Below, piece after piece: positions 1-11,154 of a stretch of DNA of 64,000 nt (the first letter of the stretch is position 1; each line of letters begins with the position of its first letter). Location of the stretch: positions 71,840,956 to 71,904,955 of the forward strand of contig CM062292.1 in the NCBI GenBank assembly GCA_031216915.1. The letters are read 5' to 3'. Below the pieces are notes generated by a model. That model did no database searches and was not told the origin of the DNA. It worked only from the letters and a program-made list of their open reading frames with translations. The DNA is from Pictodentalium vernedei. Its lineage: Eukaryota; Mollusca; Scaphopoda; Dentaliida; Dentaliidae. Made by a program: the position numbers and the translations under genes.

Positions 1-37
1 TAAACTGTAACAACATGTTTCTAATTAAGCTTACAGT

Positions 38-148
38 AGTCCAAACATGGCCTGAAAGTCTGTAATATAATATTTTGGTTTGGTACGTCCTTTCAGGGAC
101 ATACCAAACCAAAAAGTTATATTACAGACTTTCAGGCCATGTTTGGAC
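38..148. repeat. long inverted repeat (palindromic element)
   Basis: The left arm starting AGTCCAAACATGGCC is matched by the right arm ending GGCCATGTTTGGACT, and pairing continues inward through AAAGTCTGTAATATAA and GGTTTGGTA. The loop lies near base 95. Small bulges are present. It is probably a palindromic MITE or its remnant; no target duplication is seen. Confidence 0.8.
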
Positions 149-692
149 TATGCTTACAGTTAAATAATAAGCACAAATTTAATATTTGTATGTGTACTAC
201 TTTCTGTTCAGGCATCTAATATGCCTATCGTAAAAAAGTTGGTTAACCAATGGATCCTTTTGGTTAACCGATAGTCTGTTCGCCTCAACTTTTGTTTGCG
301 TAACCTCTAGGGGAACAGAACGATCGTTTGCCTGAATTGTCGAGGCCTGTACTTTAGTTACATCATGATATAGCCACATATGGTGAAAGTGACCATAACC
401 CCGGCCATTAGATAGCCCTAATTTGGGTTATAGGGCCTATCTATTTGCTCATGGTTAAGCATGGTAGGAGAAAATATATTTGGAAAGTATAGACCCAAAC
501 TAGACATTTCCTTGCATTTTCGGCCGTAGATAGTAGTACCCTATCCAATATGTGTTTTATATTGGGTACTTGTGGAGACAGGTGGGGTATATATTTATCA
601 GGAAAGTTAATCAAATGATCCCATAATTTGGGCACACTATCCTATTTTGAGCATGTTTTCATTTCGTAATTTAGGGGATTAAAGGCCTACCT
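149..692. other. unassigned, probably intron
   Basis: No coding exon, RNA gene or recognisable element is seen. TTGGTTAACC occurs twice near 240-275 and the sequence is otherwise unique within the window. Confidence 0.5.
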
Positions 693-895
693 TAACCCTC
701 TGCACACCAACTGCAAAATACCAAAAGTTCAAATAGCAATGCAACAAGGAATTTAACCAGTTCAGTTTTGTTTAGCAAGTCTCAATAAGATCTGTCTAAA
801 AAGATTTAACTGGTTAAATTTCATCGTTGCATCATGGGAAATATTTGCTCCTTGAAATTTTTATATTTCGACAACAGTGTGCATGCAGATGGTTG
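693..895. repeat. palindromic MITE-like repeat, subfamily C
   Basis: It starts TTAACCCTCTGCA. Inside are arms around AATTTAACCAGTTCAGTTTTG and ACTGGTTAAATTTCATCGTTGC. A cleaner relative lies at 43529-43712, ending CAGAGGGTTAA. Confidence 0.6.
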
Positions 896-1130
896 ACCCT
901 TTACCGTAGCGGTCAAAACCGGCTAGTGCTATTCACAAAATTTTCATTATTTTTTTCATTTTTTGTTTCAAAAACATAGGCGTTGACCTCTCTTTGGAAC
1001 GAGATTGATGGGCTCGTTCCAAAGAGGGGTCATAACCTATTTTTTTGCAACAAAAAATGAAAAAAAAATTAGTTATTCAAGAAGTTTGTTTGCAAGTGTC
1101 ATCTGCTTTTCATGTTAGGTAAAGGGCTAA
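896..1130. repeat. palindromic MITE, subfamily A
   Basis: The ends are CCCTTTACCGTAG and GTTAGGTAAAGGG. The core is an inverted repeat around GGAACGAG...CTCGTTCC with flanking AAACATAGG and its mirror. The family is described in full at 21604-21852. Confidence 0.8.
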
Positions 1131-1544
1131 ACAGTAATAAATAAATGACTTTCAGAACTTAATATCTGATCCTTGAAAGGGCTTAAAAATATTACTTTCG
1201 TCGAAAAGTTATGGAAAGTTCTTGAAAAATATTTGTAGGTAATTGTTTGGCTTGTTTTGACCAAAATATGTTTTTCATTCATTGAAATAATTAGAACTGC
1301 CATGACTTATTAGTTATCAGAATAGACTAATTGGTTGTTAGTTGATTAATTAGTCATATTGTATACACAATATAAGAATAATATGATTTTCAAAGGCATT
1401 GCAGTTTATTAGTGGCCCAACAGAGATGATTAACAGACCGAGACATTAAGAAGCCAGCGACAAAGTCGATGGTCGCTGTAAGTCTGTGGGCAGGCAGGCT
1501 ACTAAAGGAAAGAGAAAGTCATGTTATTATCCCCCCCCACCCCC
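1131..1544. other. unassigned, contains GGAAAGTTCTTGAAAAA-type repeat fragment
   Basis: A fragment near 1180-1235 (AAAGTTATGGAAAGTTCTTG) belongs to the repeat seen at 15230-15600 and 53700-53930. The remainder is AT-rich with nothing recognised. A C-run lies at about 1530-1545. Confidence 0.45.
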
Positions 1545-2095
1545 AAGGGAGGGATATAGCATAGAGCTCCATCTGCCCATCTGTGTATCCATCTGTCTGT
1601 CCATCTGAACTTTGTTTATGGCATAACTTGAACAACAGTTAACGGATTCCAATTATTTTTTGATTTGTCGCTATAGCAACAATGTCTACGTCAAGTTTGA
1701 TGACCAGCAATATCTGATGAAAATTATGGGAGTTATTGCCCTTTGCGTAATAAAAAATATTGTGTAATGCTTGTTTATGGTATGACTTGAACAATAGTTC
1801 ACAAATTTCAATTCTTATTGGTAAATGTCTATAGCAAGAATGTCTATGTCAAGTTTGATGACCAGCAATATTCGATGAAAATTATGAGAGTTATTGCCCT
1901 TTGTTGAAAAATATCGTGTAATGCTTGTTTATGGAATAACTTAAACATTAGTAACCAAATTTCAATTTGTTTTTTGGTATATAACTCTTTGGGAACAATG
2001 TCTACCTGAAGTTCAGTGACCACCATTATCTAATGAAAATTGGCAGAGTTATCGCCCTCTCCACCCCACCCCCCCCCCCCCTCCCCCACCAGTTA
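1545..2095. repeat. degenerate tandem-repeat element (about 160-bp units)
   Basis: A short CCATCTG-rich stretch (1570-1610) precedes about three diverged units at roughly 1610, 1770 and 1920. Each contains GCTTGTTTATGG, a CAATGTCTA motif, ...TTTGATGACCAGCAATAT and AAAATTATGAGAGTTATTGCCC. The structure (microsatellite, then tandem core) resembles bivalve pearl-like or Helentron-associated elements. It ends in a C-run at 2068-2090. A related sequence occurs at 54700-54960. Confidence 0.7.
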
Positions 2096-2800
2096 GGCAA
2101 TTTTTTTTTCTTTGCTGCAGAATGCATTTTGAAGGATTTTGAGTGACTACATGCAGAAACAAAACTGACTCCTATCACCCGTCCCCGGTGTCAATTGGTC
2201 ATTTTTTTTTTCTTTGCTGAATAATTTAATCATTTGCCCCGCCTCTGCGTTTGATTGGTTGAAAGCATACAGCATGAAAGTCATCAAAATCGTATAAACC
2301 AAATCACGTCACGATTTGGAATGTCGCTACACATTCGCACATCCGAACCAACTTTGAAGACTCTGGAAGCCTCGCCCACTCAATCCAATTGTCACCGTGA
2401 GGGCGTGACGGTAGACTGATAGATGGATAACATGCTTGTAAACAAAGAGCAATGATCGATTTTTCATCGCCTCCAGTCAGCGAGAATATAATGATAATTT
2501 CTCGGGAACAATTGAATTTAATAAAATATACCGAAGTGGGAGAGAATAAAAGATCATACACCCAAACATGATTTTGGGGGAACTTAAAAAAATGTTTTTA
2601 ATGATATTGTTACGTGACTTGCTAAATATCTGTCATCTGCGATCAAAAATCAAAACAACAAACAATTTGACAATGATTGACATGACCTGTTTGTGGCACA
2701 CTTTCCTGAGTTTGACTGTTGTTTTTTGCGAAAATTATTTAAGTTTTTCATTCACATACACATAGTTTTTATATTTTAATATTACAGCCAGAGGAAGAAC
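2096..2800. other. unassigned intronic sequence
   Basis: Two poly-T/CTTTGCTG stretches (2100 and 2205) form a direct repeat of about 110 bases. No exon or mobile-element end is recognised in the rest. Confidence 0.45.
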
Positions 2801-2805
2801 ACTAT

Positions 2806-3560
2806 TTATTTTGGACTCACTAGGTGAAAGGTCAAGGTCACAGCGACCTTGAACATAGTAAATCGTAAACAATTGATTTCCAGATGATAATTTGACAATG
2901 GTTCAACCCACATTCACAAAACTTCATTGGTGGGTTGGCCTTGGTGAGAGAAAGAACCCTTTGTATATTGGATTCGCTAAGTGAAAAGTCAAGGTCACAG
3001 TGACCTTGAACATTGTAAATCATAAATAATTGATTTCTGAATGATAACTTGACAATGGTTCAACCCACATTCGTGAAACTTCATATATAGGTTGGTCTTG
3101 GTGAGAGGAAGAACCCTACTCTATCTATTTTGGACTCGCTAGTTGAAATGTCAAGGTCACAGTGACCCTGAGCATAGTAAATCGTAAACAATTGGTTTCC
3201 AGATGATAACTTGATAATGGTTTGACCCACGTTCATGAAACTTCATAGGTAGGTTGGCCAAGGTGAGTGCAAGACCCCTATATATTTTGGCTTCGCTATG
3301 TCAAAGGTCAAGGTCACAGTGACCTTGAACAATAAATCATAAACAATTGGTTTCCAGATTATAATTTGACAATGGTTCCACCCACATTCATGAAACTTCA
3401 TAGGTAGGTTGGCATTGGTACAAGAAAGAGCCCTATTCATTTTGGAATCACTAGGTCAAAGGTCAAGGTCACAGTGACCCTTCACATAGTAAATTGCAAA
3501 CAATTGGTTTCTGGATGATAAGTTGATAATGATCAAACCCACTTTTGTGCTGTCACAACT
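2806..3560. repeat. tandem array with ERE-like palindromes (about 155-bp units)
   Basis: About five units start near 2810, 2967, 3125, 3285 and 3440. Each carries TTTTGGACTCGCTAGGT, then TCAAGGTCACAGTGACCTTG, then AACAATTGATTTCCAGATGATAA and CAACCCACATTC...GAAACTTCAT. The GGTCAcagTGACC core is perfect in four units and has one mismatch (CGACC) in the first. Unit identity is high enough to align by eye. The array is probably the core of a pearl-like element. Confidence 0.85.
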
Positions 3561-3574
3561 CGACATTGGATCGT

Positions 3575-3973
3575 TGATCCTATCGGCATTTTCATTTATC
3601 ATCCATATATTCCATTTTCCAGATTCCTGCTAAAGTTGGGTGAAGAAATAAAAAATTATGTCATTGAGTTGAGATAACATTACCTTAGTGTCTTTCTCCC
3701 TCAACTCCACCCAACCCCACCCACTAGAGCTTCTTTGAAATTATGAAAGGGTTTTTCTTGCTCAAATCATTATTTTCAAAAGAATATCATATATTTCATT
3801 TTCCAGACTCATGCTTAAGTTGGGTAGAGCAAAAATAATTCTGGCATAAGGTAGAGATGTTACTTGAGTGTCTTCCCCCGACCCCACGAAATTCCCACCA
3901 GAGCTTTGAGATCATGAAAGTTTTTTTTTACTTGCATCATTATTTTGAAGAGAATATCATCCATATTTTCCAT
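3575..3973. repeat. tandem-repeat element (about 175-bp units) interrupted by DIRS copy 1
   Basis: Two complete units and the start of a third: GAATATCATCCATATTTTCCAT and similar, then TTTTCCAGACTCATGC, AAGTTGGGT, and a CT-rich end with CACCAGAGCTT. The third unit breaks at 3973 and resumes at 10886 (TTTCCAGACTCATAT), and again after a palindromic MITE near 11155 (CATGGAGAAATAAAG). The two earlier units therefore act as an internal copy of the empty site. Confidence 0.75.
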
Positions 3974-4175
3974 ATTTTTATACTGTACCAATGACCCAGA
4001 CATAGCTGGTGCTAACTCTTAAAATATAGGGCCAAACACAAATTTTGCCCCCCAATCCCCAAAATTTGCATCTAAAACCAAAGAAAACATGTCCTGAAAG
4101 GCCCTCCACACTTCGCCCCTACTGCGCATGCGCAGTGTCAAGGACGTTCCGAAATTGGCGCCATTAATCATTCTA
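3974..4175 (+). repeat. DIRS copy 1 left inverted terminal repeat
   Basis: Starts ATTTTTATACTGTACCAATG and runs to CATTCTA. From ACCAATGACCCAGACATAGC inward it is the inverted copy of the right end (10658-10885). It contains the palindrome CTGCGCATGCGCAG. The first 13 bases are specific to the left end. Confidence 0.9.
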
Positions 4176-5309
4176 AGTTTGGCCCTTCATCAGTTAATAT
4201 CTGACTGATCTTTGTGCTTATAAATCTCAGTTTAAATGATGCCAGACACATAAATATTAGTGAAATGGTGATTCTAAGGAGGATAGAGAAGGAGGAGAGG
4301 AAAAAAATGTGTGACAGAATATTATCAGGGCTGTAACTTAAAATTTTTTAATGAAATTATGTTAAGTTACCTATTTTCGAGGCAGCAGCCATTTTGTTGT
4401 CATTCTGATTATTTAGTTACACTGTTTTTTAAGTGTTTTCCCCTCTCCCTGTCCTTTAAGTCCCCCCTTGCTATTCTCCCATGCTTTTGGCATAGTTTTT
4501 GTAATTATTATTACTAAATTTTCTTGGGAGTTTTAGCTGAATAACAGAATGAATTCTGTTCTTTTCCCCATGTTTACGTCTTCACCTACGGGTGGTTAGG
4601 CGTTGTGTTCTGCATCTACCATCTGATGTTCTGCAGTTTCTTCCCTGGAAGTCTCTGTTTTGCATCAGATAGTGTATTTTTGGTAACTGATTTCGGGCCT
4701 GGGTGCCTGGAGGCTTATTTTAGTGTTTTTACACTCATTGTTTACATTTACAACAGCCCTCTGTGTGAGGGGGGATTTCTGGAAAATAATATCTTGATGT
4801 TATTTTAATCATAACTAGATACATTATTATTGTTCGTAAGTGTTGAATAAATTGTTTAAAATATTTTTAAAATTTTTGTCCACACTTAGGCTTGGGATCC
4901 ATTGGGGCTCAACGTTACTTTTCAGAAACTTGGGCTGTTCTGAAAAAATATTTTTTCAAAATATTTTGATTTCAATTATTTTTTCTATATTAATGGATCA
5001 TATTATTATTATGTATTTTGATTGCCAGGGGTTAGTGCAAGTACCAGGACTTGTTTTCTTTTCACATTGAAAGGATATTGATCATTTGTATTAAGAGGAA
5101 GTCTTCCTCTGACTTTATAATCATTCTATATGTGGTCAGTGTTCTCGCATTAACTCCTGTTCTGTATCGTATGATTTTGATGACAATATGGGAAGCGTAT
5201 GTCACGGTATGTTATTGGGGAATTGGACACTCCAGTCCTTTCCCCACAGGGTCACTCTACTTTATCATTTTCTATTTCAGACGATCAAGATTAGGGTGAT
5301 GTATCTGTG

Positions 5310-8035
5310 ATGTCTTCCAACAGTGTGCCTCCGTCGTCACAATTAATGAAGGGCTAGCGGAAAAGTGCTCATGTAAATACGCCAATTGCCTAAGAGGACC
5401 CTAGTAGGTTCGACGGCCTTTGACGTCCGCTAGCTCGCCCGGTGTAGCGTCCATTCACTGAATGGTTCGGCAGCCGGGTTCGTCCGTTGCGGTCTAGAAG
5501 GAATTTTGGGGTGATGCGAGCACTATAAATTAACCTAATGCACACCCAGTGACGGCGGATCGGAGGGAGAACGGAGGAAGCCTTTTAGTCCGGTTCATAG
5601 CTCGTTCCGGTCCATCCGGACGGCAAGCGAGAGAGGCCCCTCTCTCGTTCAACAACATCTGGCCCCAGATGTTGTGGTACAAAATGTGTCGCAAGCGGAG
5701 CATACGTCCGTCGCTCGGGACGCTCCGTTGTATAGGCAGTCCGCGGAGACTGCTAAGGCTTCCTCTTCTCGTCAGCGCACACGACCGCACCTTGGCTGCG
5801 TGACCGCCGATATATTACCAGCTTCGCCGATCAAGGATTCTTCGGCGACCAGGTCACACCATCCGGTAGCCAGGGACACGAGGCCTGCAGACTCCGGACG
5901 TTCGCATAGGTAGTGTGCGGGAGTCAACGTACACGGAGCTTCCGGCAGCAATGCATCGTAAGACCGCTACTGCACAGGCCTCGGGAACGGACGTGCTTTC
6001 CTTAATAGCACAGTTTATCGCAGCATCCCAGCATCAACTGAATCTGTCGGATATATATTATCCGACGATGTTGGGTCGGGACGCTCCGCGGAAGCGGGTA
6101 CAGACGTCCGAAAGTTTCATCCGGTCCGACGGGATACCGAAAGGGATTTGGAGGATTTCGAGCTTTTCCTTTCGGAACAACATATGCTGTTGTATATGTC
6201 ATCTGACTTGGTCTTCTACAGCTTCTTTCGTCGGACCAGAATGCTGCGATGCCGGATAAGAAACTGATAGCGTCGGTGGACTTAGAAATTTTTGGTTCGG
6301 TTCAGGGACATCGTCCCTCAGTTCCGACATAGTCCAATAATGTCACACAAACTTTCGAATTATTGAATGACGCTATATATATTATTATTTTATGCTTGCT
6401 ATAACCAAGCATTTCTGGTTTCTTGTTCGCAGAGTTACGGAGATGTCTTTCAAAAGTGTGCCTCTGTCGTCATAGTTAATGAAGAGCTAGCGGCAATAAG
6501 TGCTCATGGAATATGTCTATCGCCTACGGAGTGACATTCGCTAGCTCACCCGGTGTAGCGTACATTCATCGAATGGTTCGGCTGCCGGGTTCGTCCGTTG
6601 CGGTCTAGGAAGGAGATTTGGGTGATGCGGGCACTTTAATTACTTTAGTATTCACCCAGTGACGGCAGATTGAGGACAGATCGGAGGAAGCCTGTTAGTC
6701 CGGTTCCTGGCTTGTCCAGGTCCGTCCGGGCTGTGAGCGAGAGAGGTCCCTCTCTCGTCCAACAACATAGGGGACCGCATGTTGTGGTTCAGATATTTTA
6801 CATTCGGAGCATATGTCCGTCGGTCGGGACGCTCCGTTATATTGACAGTCCGAGAGACTGTCCTTAATGCTTCCTCATCCTCACAGCAGGGCACACGACC
6901 GCACATTGGCTACGTGACCTCGAGTATCCGATCAGTTTCGTCATTCAGTGATTCCACGGCGAATAGGTCGCGCCATCCGGTAGCCAAGGGACACGAGGCC
7001 TATACACTCCGTTCGCTCGCATATTGGTAGTACGCACGGGTTAACGATCACGGAGCATCCAGCGGCAATGCATCGTAAGACCGCTTCTCCTCAGGCCTCA
7101 GTGACGGACGTGCTATCCGAGTTAGCACAGTTGTTTCGCAGCATCCCAGCAATTGACAGTTTCTTGGTCGAATCAGGAATTATCCGACGGCGCTGGGTCG
7201 GTGCGGTCCGCGGTTGCATCAGGTACGGACGACCGAACGCTTTATAGGGTCCGACAGGATGGCGAAAGGGATTCGAAAGATTTCGAGTTTTCCCTTTAGT
7301 AGTATCGGAAGCTGCCTTTCATATCTTCTGGCATTATCTTCCAGTGATTGTTATTTCGGACTTCATTGCTGCGATCTTGGATAAGAGACTTATAGCGTCA
7401 TTCGACTCGGATTTTTCGATCGGTTCAGGGACATTGTCCCTGACTTACCGACGCAGTCCAATATTGTCATTACAACATGTGTTTTAATTTTCGACGCTAT
7501 ATATATACATATACAAGCCTGCTACCAAGCATGATAGTTTAGTTTCTTGTCCGCGTTGCTCATTTCTGCCATTTTATCATTTATACGAATAGTTTATTTT
7601 GGCAGAGCAGGGCATACCGAGAGTTCATATGCGTCTAGACGGTGTGGTTAAAGACTGGATATATTCTTTTTCGCCGTTTATGTCTTTTCCAATTTCAATG
7701 TTGGAAACGACATGATGTATAGTAGACTTAACTTAGACGCTTTATCATACGTAATCCGCCTTACTGAGGCGTTATCATTACGTCTTCAAGAAAAGATTTA
7801 CGGGATATTATTCTCAATGTAATTTCTTTTGAGGGCAGTAGTTTGTTCACGTATAACTCCGCCCTTCAGTGGCTGATTGGAGTTGGTTAGACGTGACGCA
7901 GCCCTAGCTACATCCACACGCGTGGATAGTAAGGTTAAGAACTCTCTCAGAGTCGCTTCGTTCTCGGAGGAGCTTCTCTTCGACGGCAACTTTTCGGCAA
8001 TCCATGAATTGCTCGATTTACACGTTCTCTTGTCT
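5310..8035 (+). pseudogene. DIRS copy 1 gag-like region, tandemly duplicated, broken
   Basis: Two related units of about 1.1 kb lie head to tail (5310-6442 and 6443 to about 7570). Each opens with ATGTCTTCCAACAGTGTG or ATGTCTTTCAAAAGTGTG. Each contains GAATGGTTCGGC(A/T)GCCGGG, CACCCAGTGACGGC and GCATCCCAGCA, and ends near GACGCTATATATA. A third part (7608-8035) has gag C-terminal character: a segment reading IPRVHMRLDGVV and a following RRDAAL-like stretch, known from DIRS gag proteins. Stops and frameshifts interrupt every frame. Assigning this as gag is inference from position and resemblance. The join at about 8035 leads straight into the RNase H linker, where a reverse transcriptase should be. 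Confidence 0.6.
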
Positions 8036-8040
8036 ATCTA

Positions 8041-8930
8041 GTGTTACAAGAGATTCAGACTGGGGCAAACATTCGGTGGTTGACTCAGAGAGTGCCACCG
8101 CAGTTGCCGGACCCGAGTGTGGCTGTTATGACAGTTGCCAGTCAAACAGATTGGGATATAATACTGATCCCTACGGATTCGAAGTGCCAGGGTCTTTGGG
8201 TTCCGCAGTCTCTTAGCAATCAGTTTTCTTCCGCGGAATAATGTTTTTTAGGCTTGCTTTATGTCATTGCATGAACATTATTCAGAAACGCATGCCCAAA
8301 TCCTGTCCTTTAATTCGACAGTAGTGGCGTATCTCCGGAACCAGGGAGGCACTCTTTCGTTTCCGTTATTCAATTTAATGGAAAGAATCCGTCTGTTGGT
8401 TATAGTACACCAAGTTCTGTTTTGGTCCGTCATTTTCCGGGTCGTCTGATTGTTTTACCAGACTCCCGTTCTCTTACGGGTCGCTTGTTGCTGTCAGAAT
8501 GGACTCTCAACAAACAAGTATTCAATCAGATTTGCTATCTATGGGAGCGCCCAATGATGATTTATTTACGACACAGCTTGCTAATCAATTGCAGACGTAT
8601 GTGTTGACTTGTCCAGATCTCTGAGCTAATGTTGTTAACGCTCTATTGATCTATAGGACGGAATGATAGGATACGCGTATCCTCCGGCGCTGTTGTTTTA
8701 GCAGGTATTGCTAAGATAAACAACCACATTACATTTCTGTTGATAGCATCTCTATCTTCACAGAGATCATGGGTAATTTACTCTCTTGTCTACTGTGGGT
8801 CTTAACGTGAAATCTTCCTCTGTGTGAGGATCTTTTTTCACTGGGTAAATCGTGTCATCTTTATCACAACCCGCAAGGTCGCAACCTTCATGTATTCCGT
8901 TGTGTGGTCCGTATTGCATTGTAAGCACTG
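8041..8930 (+). pseudogene. DIRS copy 1 RNase H domain remnant
   Basis: Pieces in two or three frames match the RNase H region of DIRS pol proteins. In order: QEIQTGANIRWL, VAVMTVASQTDWD, QGLWVPQSL, then NSTVVAYLRNQGGT, HFPGRLIVLPDS, LSEWTLNKQVFNQIC, GAPNDDLFTTQLANQL and DGMIGYAYPPALLF before a stop. The first catalytic Asp of the family motif (TDAS..GWG) is GTT (Val) at 8134-8136. The Asp of the DN.TVV.Y motif is TTT (Phe) at 8309-8311. Downstream LIASLSSQRSWV corresponds to the conserved tail of the domain. Activity is not expected. Confidence 0.75.
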
Positions 8931-8949
8931 TACTGGACGAGCTTTGGAC

Positions 8950-9880
8950 GCGATTTCTTACTATAGGAGATCCTCTTCTTCGCTATTCTATGCGGCTAAA
9001 GTGGAGGCTCTTCCGTCGTTGGTGTAGGGATCATTATGTTCATATTGTTGATCCCTCCATACTACTCATTGCAATTTTTTAGTATACTTGTTTCACAAGA
9101 TCTACTGCAGCCTGTTATTATTAAGGTTATAGGTTTATGTTACCTCATACCTATGCACTCTACGATAGTTTACAATTGAGTCTTTTGTCTCTTTATCTAA
9201 GTCAGTTAGTAACTTTTTGATAAATAGACTTAGAATCTTTAGATTAAATTCCTATATGGATTTTAACTTCGGTTCTTATTTAGCTAAGTAATCATTTGAG
9301 CCTCTGGAAACAGTAGTTTTCAAATTCTGACCTTTTAGACAGTAATTCTGTTGGTTTCTCTTTTACTGTAGAGTCAGTGAGTTTCATGCACTATCGATGG
9401 ATGATTTTCACTTTCGTAGTTTCGGAATCACTACTTCCGTTACTATTTAGGTTGGATTTTTGCATAAGAGTTAGGCTCCTATTATCCGGAACCTATTATT
9501 TTTAAGGTCCTTCCGTCTTCATATGGGCATAGGCCTTTACTCTTTCCGGGTACAGTTTATGTATTTATAAACAGATATCTGTTTATTACTATGGGCGTAA
9601 GCTTTTTCTGTCTTTGATGCCTAGTAGAAGGACGTTACGCTCCATTTTATTGTTAATGGATTCTATTAACTATTGGTACTGCTTATGGTATATCATTGAC
9701 TTAGCAGTTGTGCTTAAGATTTCGGCTCATGAAGTAAGAGTTCTTCTACTTCTTGGGCTTACATTAATAGTGTCGCTATTATAGATTTTTGAAGGCCGCT
9801 CATTGCGCTCAGCCATCCACATTCATGAATTTTATCTCAGAAATATCGAGTCCATTTCTGGAGGCCTCTATTGTTAGGTC
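8950..9880 (+). pseudogene. DIRS copy 1 tyrosine recombinase remnant
   Basis: Frame-broken pieces match the YR domain of DIRS elements: SSLFYAAKVEALPSLV at the N-terminal end, then FEPLETVVFKF, CRVSEFHALSVDDFHFRSF (first catalytic Arg, codon 9370-9372), ISAHEVR (His-x-x-Arg box, 9728-9739), QPSTFMNF and EFYLRNIES (candidate nucleophile Tyr, codon 9833-9835). All tetrad positions that I can place are still readable at nucleotide level, but at least four stops and several frame changes separate them. In DIRS elements this enzyme integrates the circular cDNA. Confidence 0.7.
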
Positions 9881-10494
9881 TATTATCTACTGCTCAGAAT
9901 GTCATTCACTTAACAGTTGCTACTATAGCTAGGTAGGCTGTCTGTTTCGGCAGTGTCTCCGTTCTGCTGCCCTCTTCGCTCTGGGCTATTTGACCCAGGG
10001 CAAGAAAAGGGGGGGGGGAGGGTGTTCCCTTGGGTCACCTGTTTTACTATGAAAACAAGGGGATACCTCCTCCGGAGTTAGTAATTCTGAGCTGTTATTG
10101 GGATGGTTGTTTAGTGAGAAGTTTAGGTTTTTAAAATTCATTCAAGTCTTAGTTTTTAAAGTATAGCTTTTGAATATTGCATATGTCAACGGACATGATT
10201 ATGCAATCCTCAGACACTTTTAGGAGTATAAGAGTCTCTATTCTCTAGACTTACTTTATTTATTGGCTTACTTTAAAAATTATTAGTATAAGGATTATAT
10301 TGGATATTAATAGAGTACTTGGATGTATGAAGCTCAATTTTGGAAGGTGTTGTATCTTTCTAATTTATCATAAATAAGAAAGATACATGTAAGGCCTATT
10401 ACTTCTTTTTCCCTACAGGGGATGACTCTATTTTATTTTATTGAGCGTATTCCATTTTGCTCTATGTCCTTGGCCCTCCAGCCTTTTTACTATT

Positions 10495-10583
10495 CAGCTA
10501 TGTCTGGGTCATTGGTACAGTATAAAAATGTTAAAAAATTTATAGTAATTTCTATATTTTTTATACTTACCAATGACCCAGAC
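10495..10583. repeat. DIRS copy 1 internal complementary region
   Basis: The reverse complement reads GTCTGGGTCATTGGTAAGTA... through AATTTTTTAAC, then directly ATTTTTATACTGTACC...: the right element end joined to the left element end. This is the ICR that defines DIRS-type elements and templates the circular intermediate. Confidence 0.9.
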
Positions 10584-10657
10584 GGGGATGGCCCTCCCAG
10601 GAGTTGGGAACTCTTGCCTCCCCGCTGAGTACATAGCGCTTACCAGGCACTGGTTAT

Positions 10658-10885
10658 TAGAATGATTAATGGTGCCAATTTCGGAACATCCTTGACACTG
10701 CGCATGCGCAGTAGGGGCGAAGTGTGGAGGGCCTTTCAGGACATGTTTTCTTTGGTTTTAGATGCAAATTTTGGGGATTGGGGGGCAAAATTTGTGTTTG
10801 GCCCTATATTTTAAGAGTTAGCACCAGCTATGTCTGGGTCATTGGTAAGTATAAAAAATATAGAAATTACTATAAATTTTTTAAC
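10658..10885 (-). repeat. DIRS copy 1 right inverted terminal repeat
   Basis: Inverted copy of 3974-4175 with an extra right-specific end of about 40 bases (AAGTATAAAAAATATAG... to TTTTTTAAC). Confidence 0.9.
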
Positions 10886-10901
10886 TTTCCAGACTCATAT
10901 G

Positions 10902-11154
10902 TTTTTTAACCCTTTATCAAATGAATTGGCCACATTCCTCCTCGTAATTTTCAAATTCAGCAGTTGGAAAAAAACACATTTTCAAACAATTTCAACAACA
11001 CCATATCACATGATCCCCTTATTGGAACGAGCTTGTTCCAATGTGGGGGTCAAATGAAATGGTTTTGTTGAAATTTTTTGAAAAAATTTTTAAAATAATA
11101 ATTAAAAATTAAAATAAGAAAATTAGATATTCTGTGAGTTGCGCAAAGGGTTAA
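10902..11154. repeat. palindromic MITE, subfamily B
   Basis: The ends are TTAACCCTTTATC and AAGGGTTAA. The core CATATCACATGATCCCC...TTGGAACGAGCTTGTTCCAAT is inverted, with AATTTTCAAATTCAGCAG on the left. It is inserted in the tandem unit that DIRS copy 1 also interrupts. Relatives are at 63234-63475 and 63648-63895. Confidence 0.75.

Larger units (their letters stand above)
3974..10885 (+). mobile_element. DIRS-type tyrosine-recombinase retroelement, copy 1 (RT-less)
   Basis: A 6,912-base element flanked by long inverted terminal repeats, with an internal complementary region at 10495-10583. Order on the + strand: left ITR, AT-rich leader (4180-5300), duplicated gag region, RNase H remnant, tyrosine recombinase remnant, ICR, right ITR. 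The borders are set by the ICR, whose reverse complement equals the last 40 bases joined to the first bases. No target-site duplication is seen, as expected for tyrosine-recombinase integration. No reverse transcriptase palm motif was found. Many stops and frameshifts are present, so no protein is made. It is inserted in a tandem-repeat element, and the flanks read CCAT^TTTCC across the insertion. Confidence 0.88.

Noticed and set aside
2806..3560. CRISPR-like array
   Set aside because: The repeat units are about 155 bases, diverged, contiguous and without spacers; the context is eukaryotic, so this is a minisatellite or pearl-like core.
4300..5300. AT-rich leader of DIRS copy 1 as a possible separate element or coding region
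   Set aside because: It is present in all three copies at the same place within the ITRs, so it belongs to the element; its frames have no recognisable domain.
5530..6259. Open frames of 80-126 codons on both strands in the GC-richer part of the DIRS elements (also 36149-37088, 47411-48084)
   Set aside because: They overlap each other on opposite strands, are broken differently in the three copies, and match no family; they are treated as remnants or shadows of the gag-like region.
3974..10885. Reading the 6.9-kb element as a DNA transposon with long TIRs (for example Foldback or Maverick-like)
   Set aside because: The ICR matching the circle junction, the absence of a target duplication, and the RNase H plus tyrosine recombinase remnants fit DIRS and not a DDE transposon.
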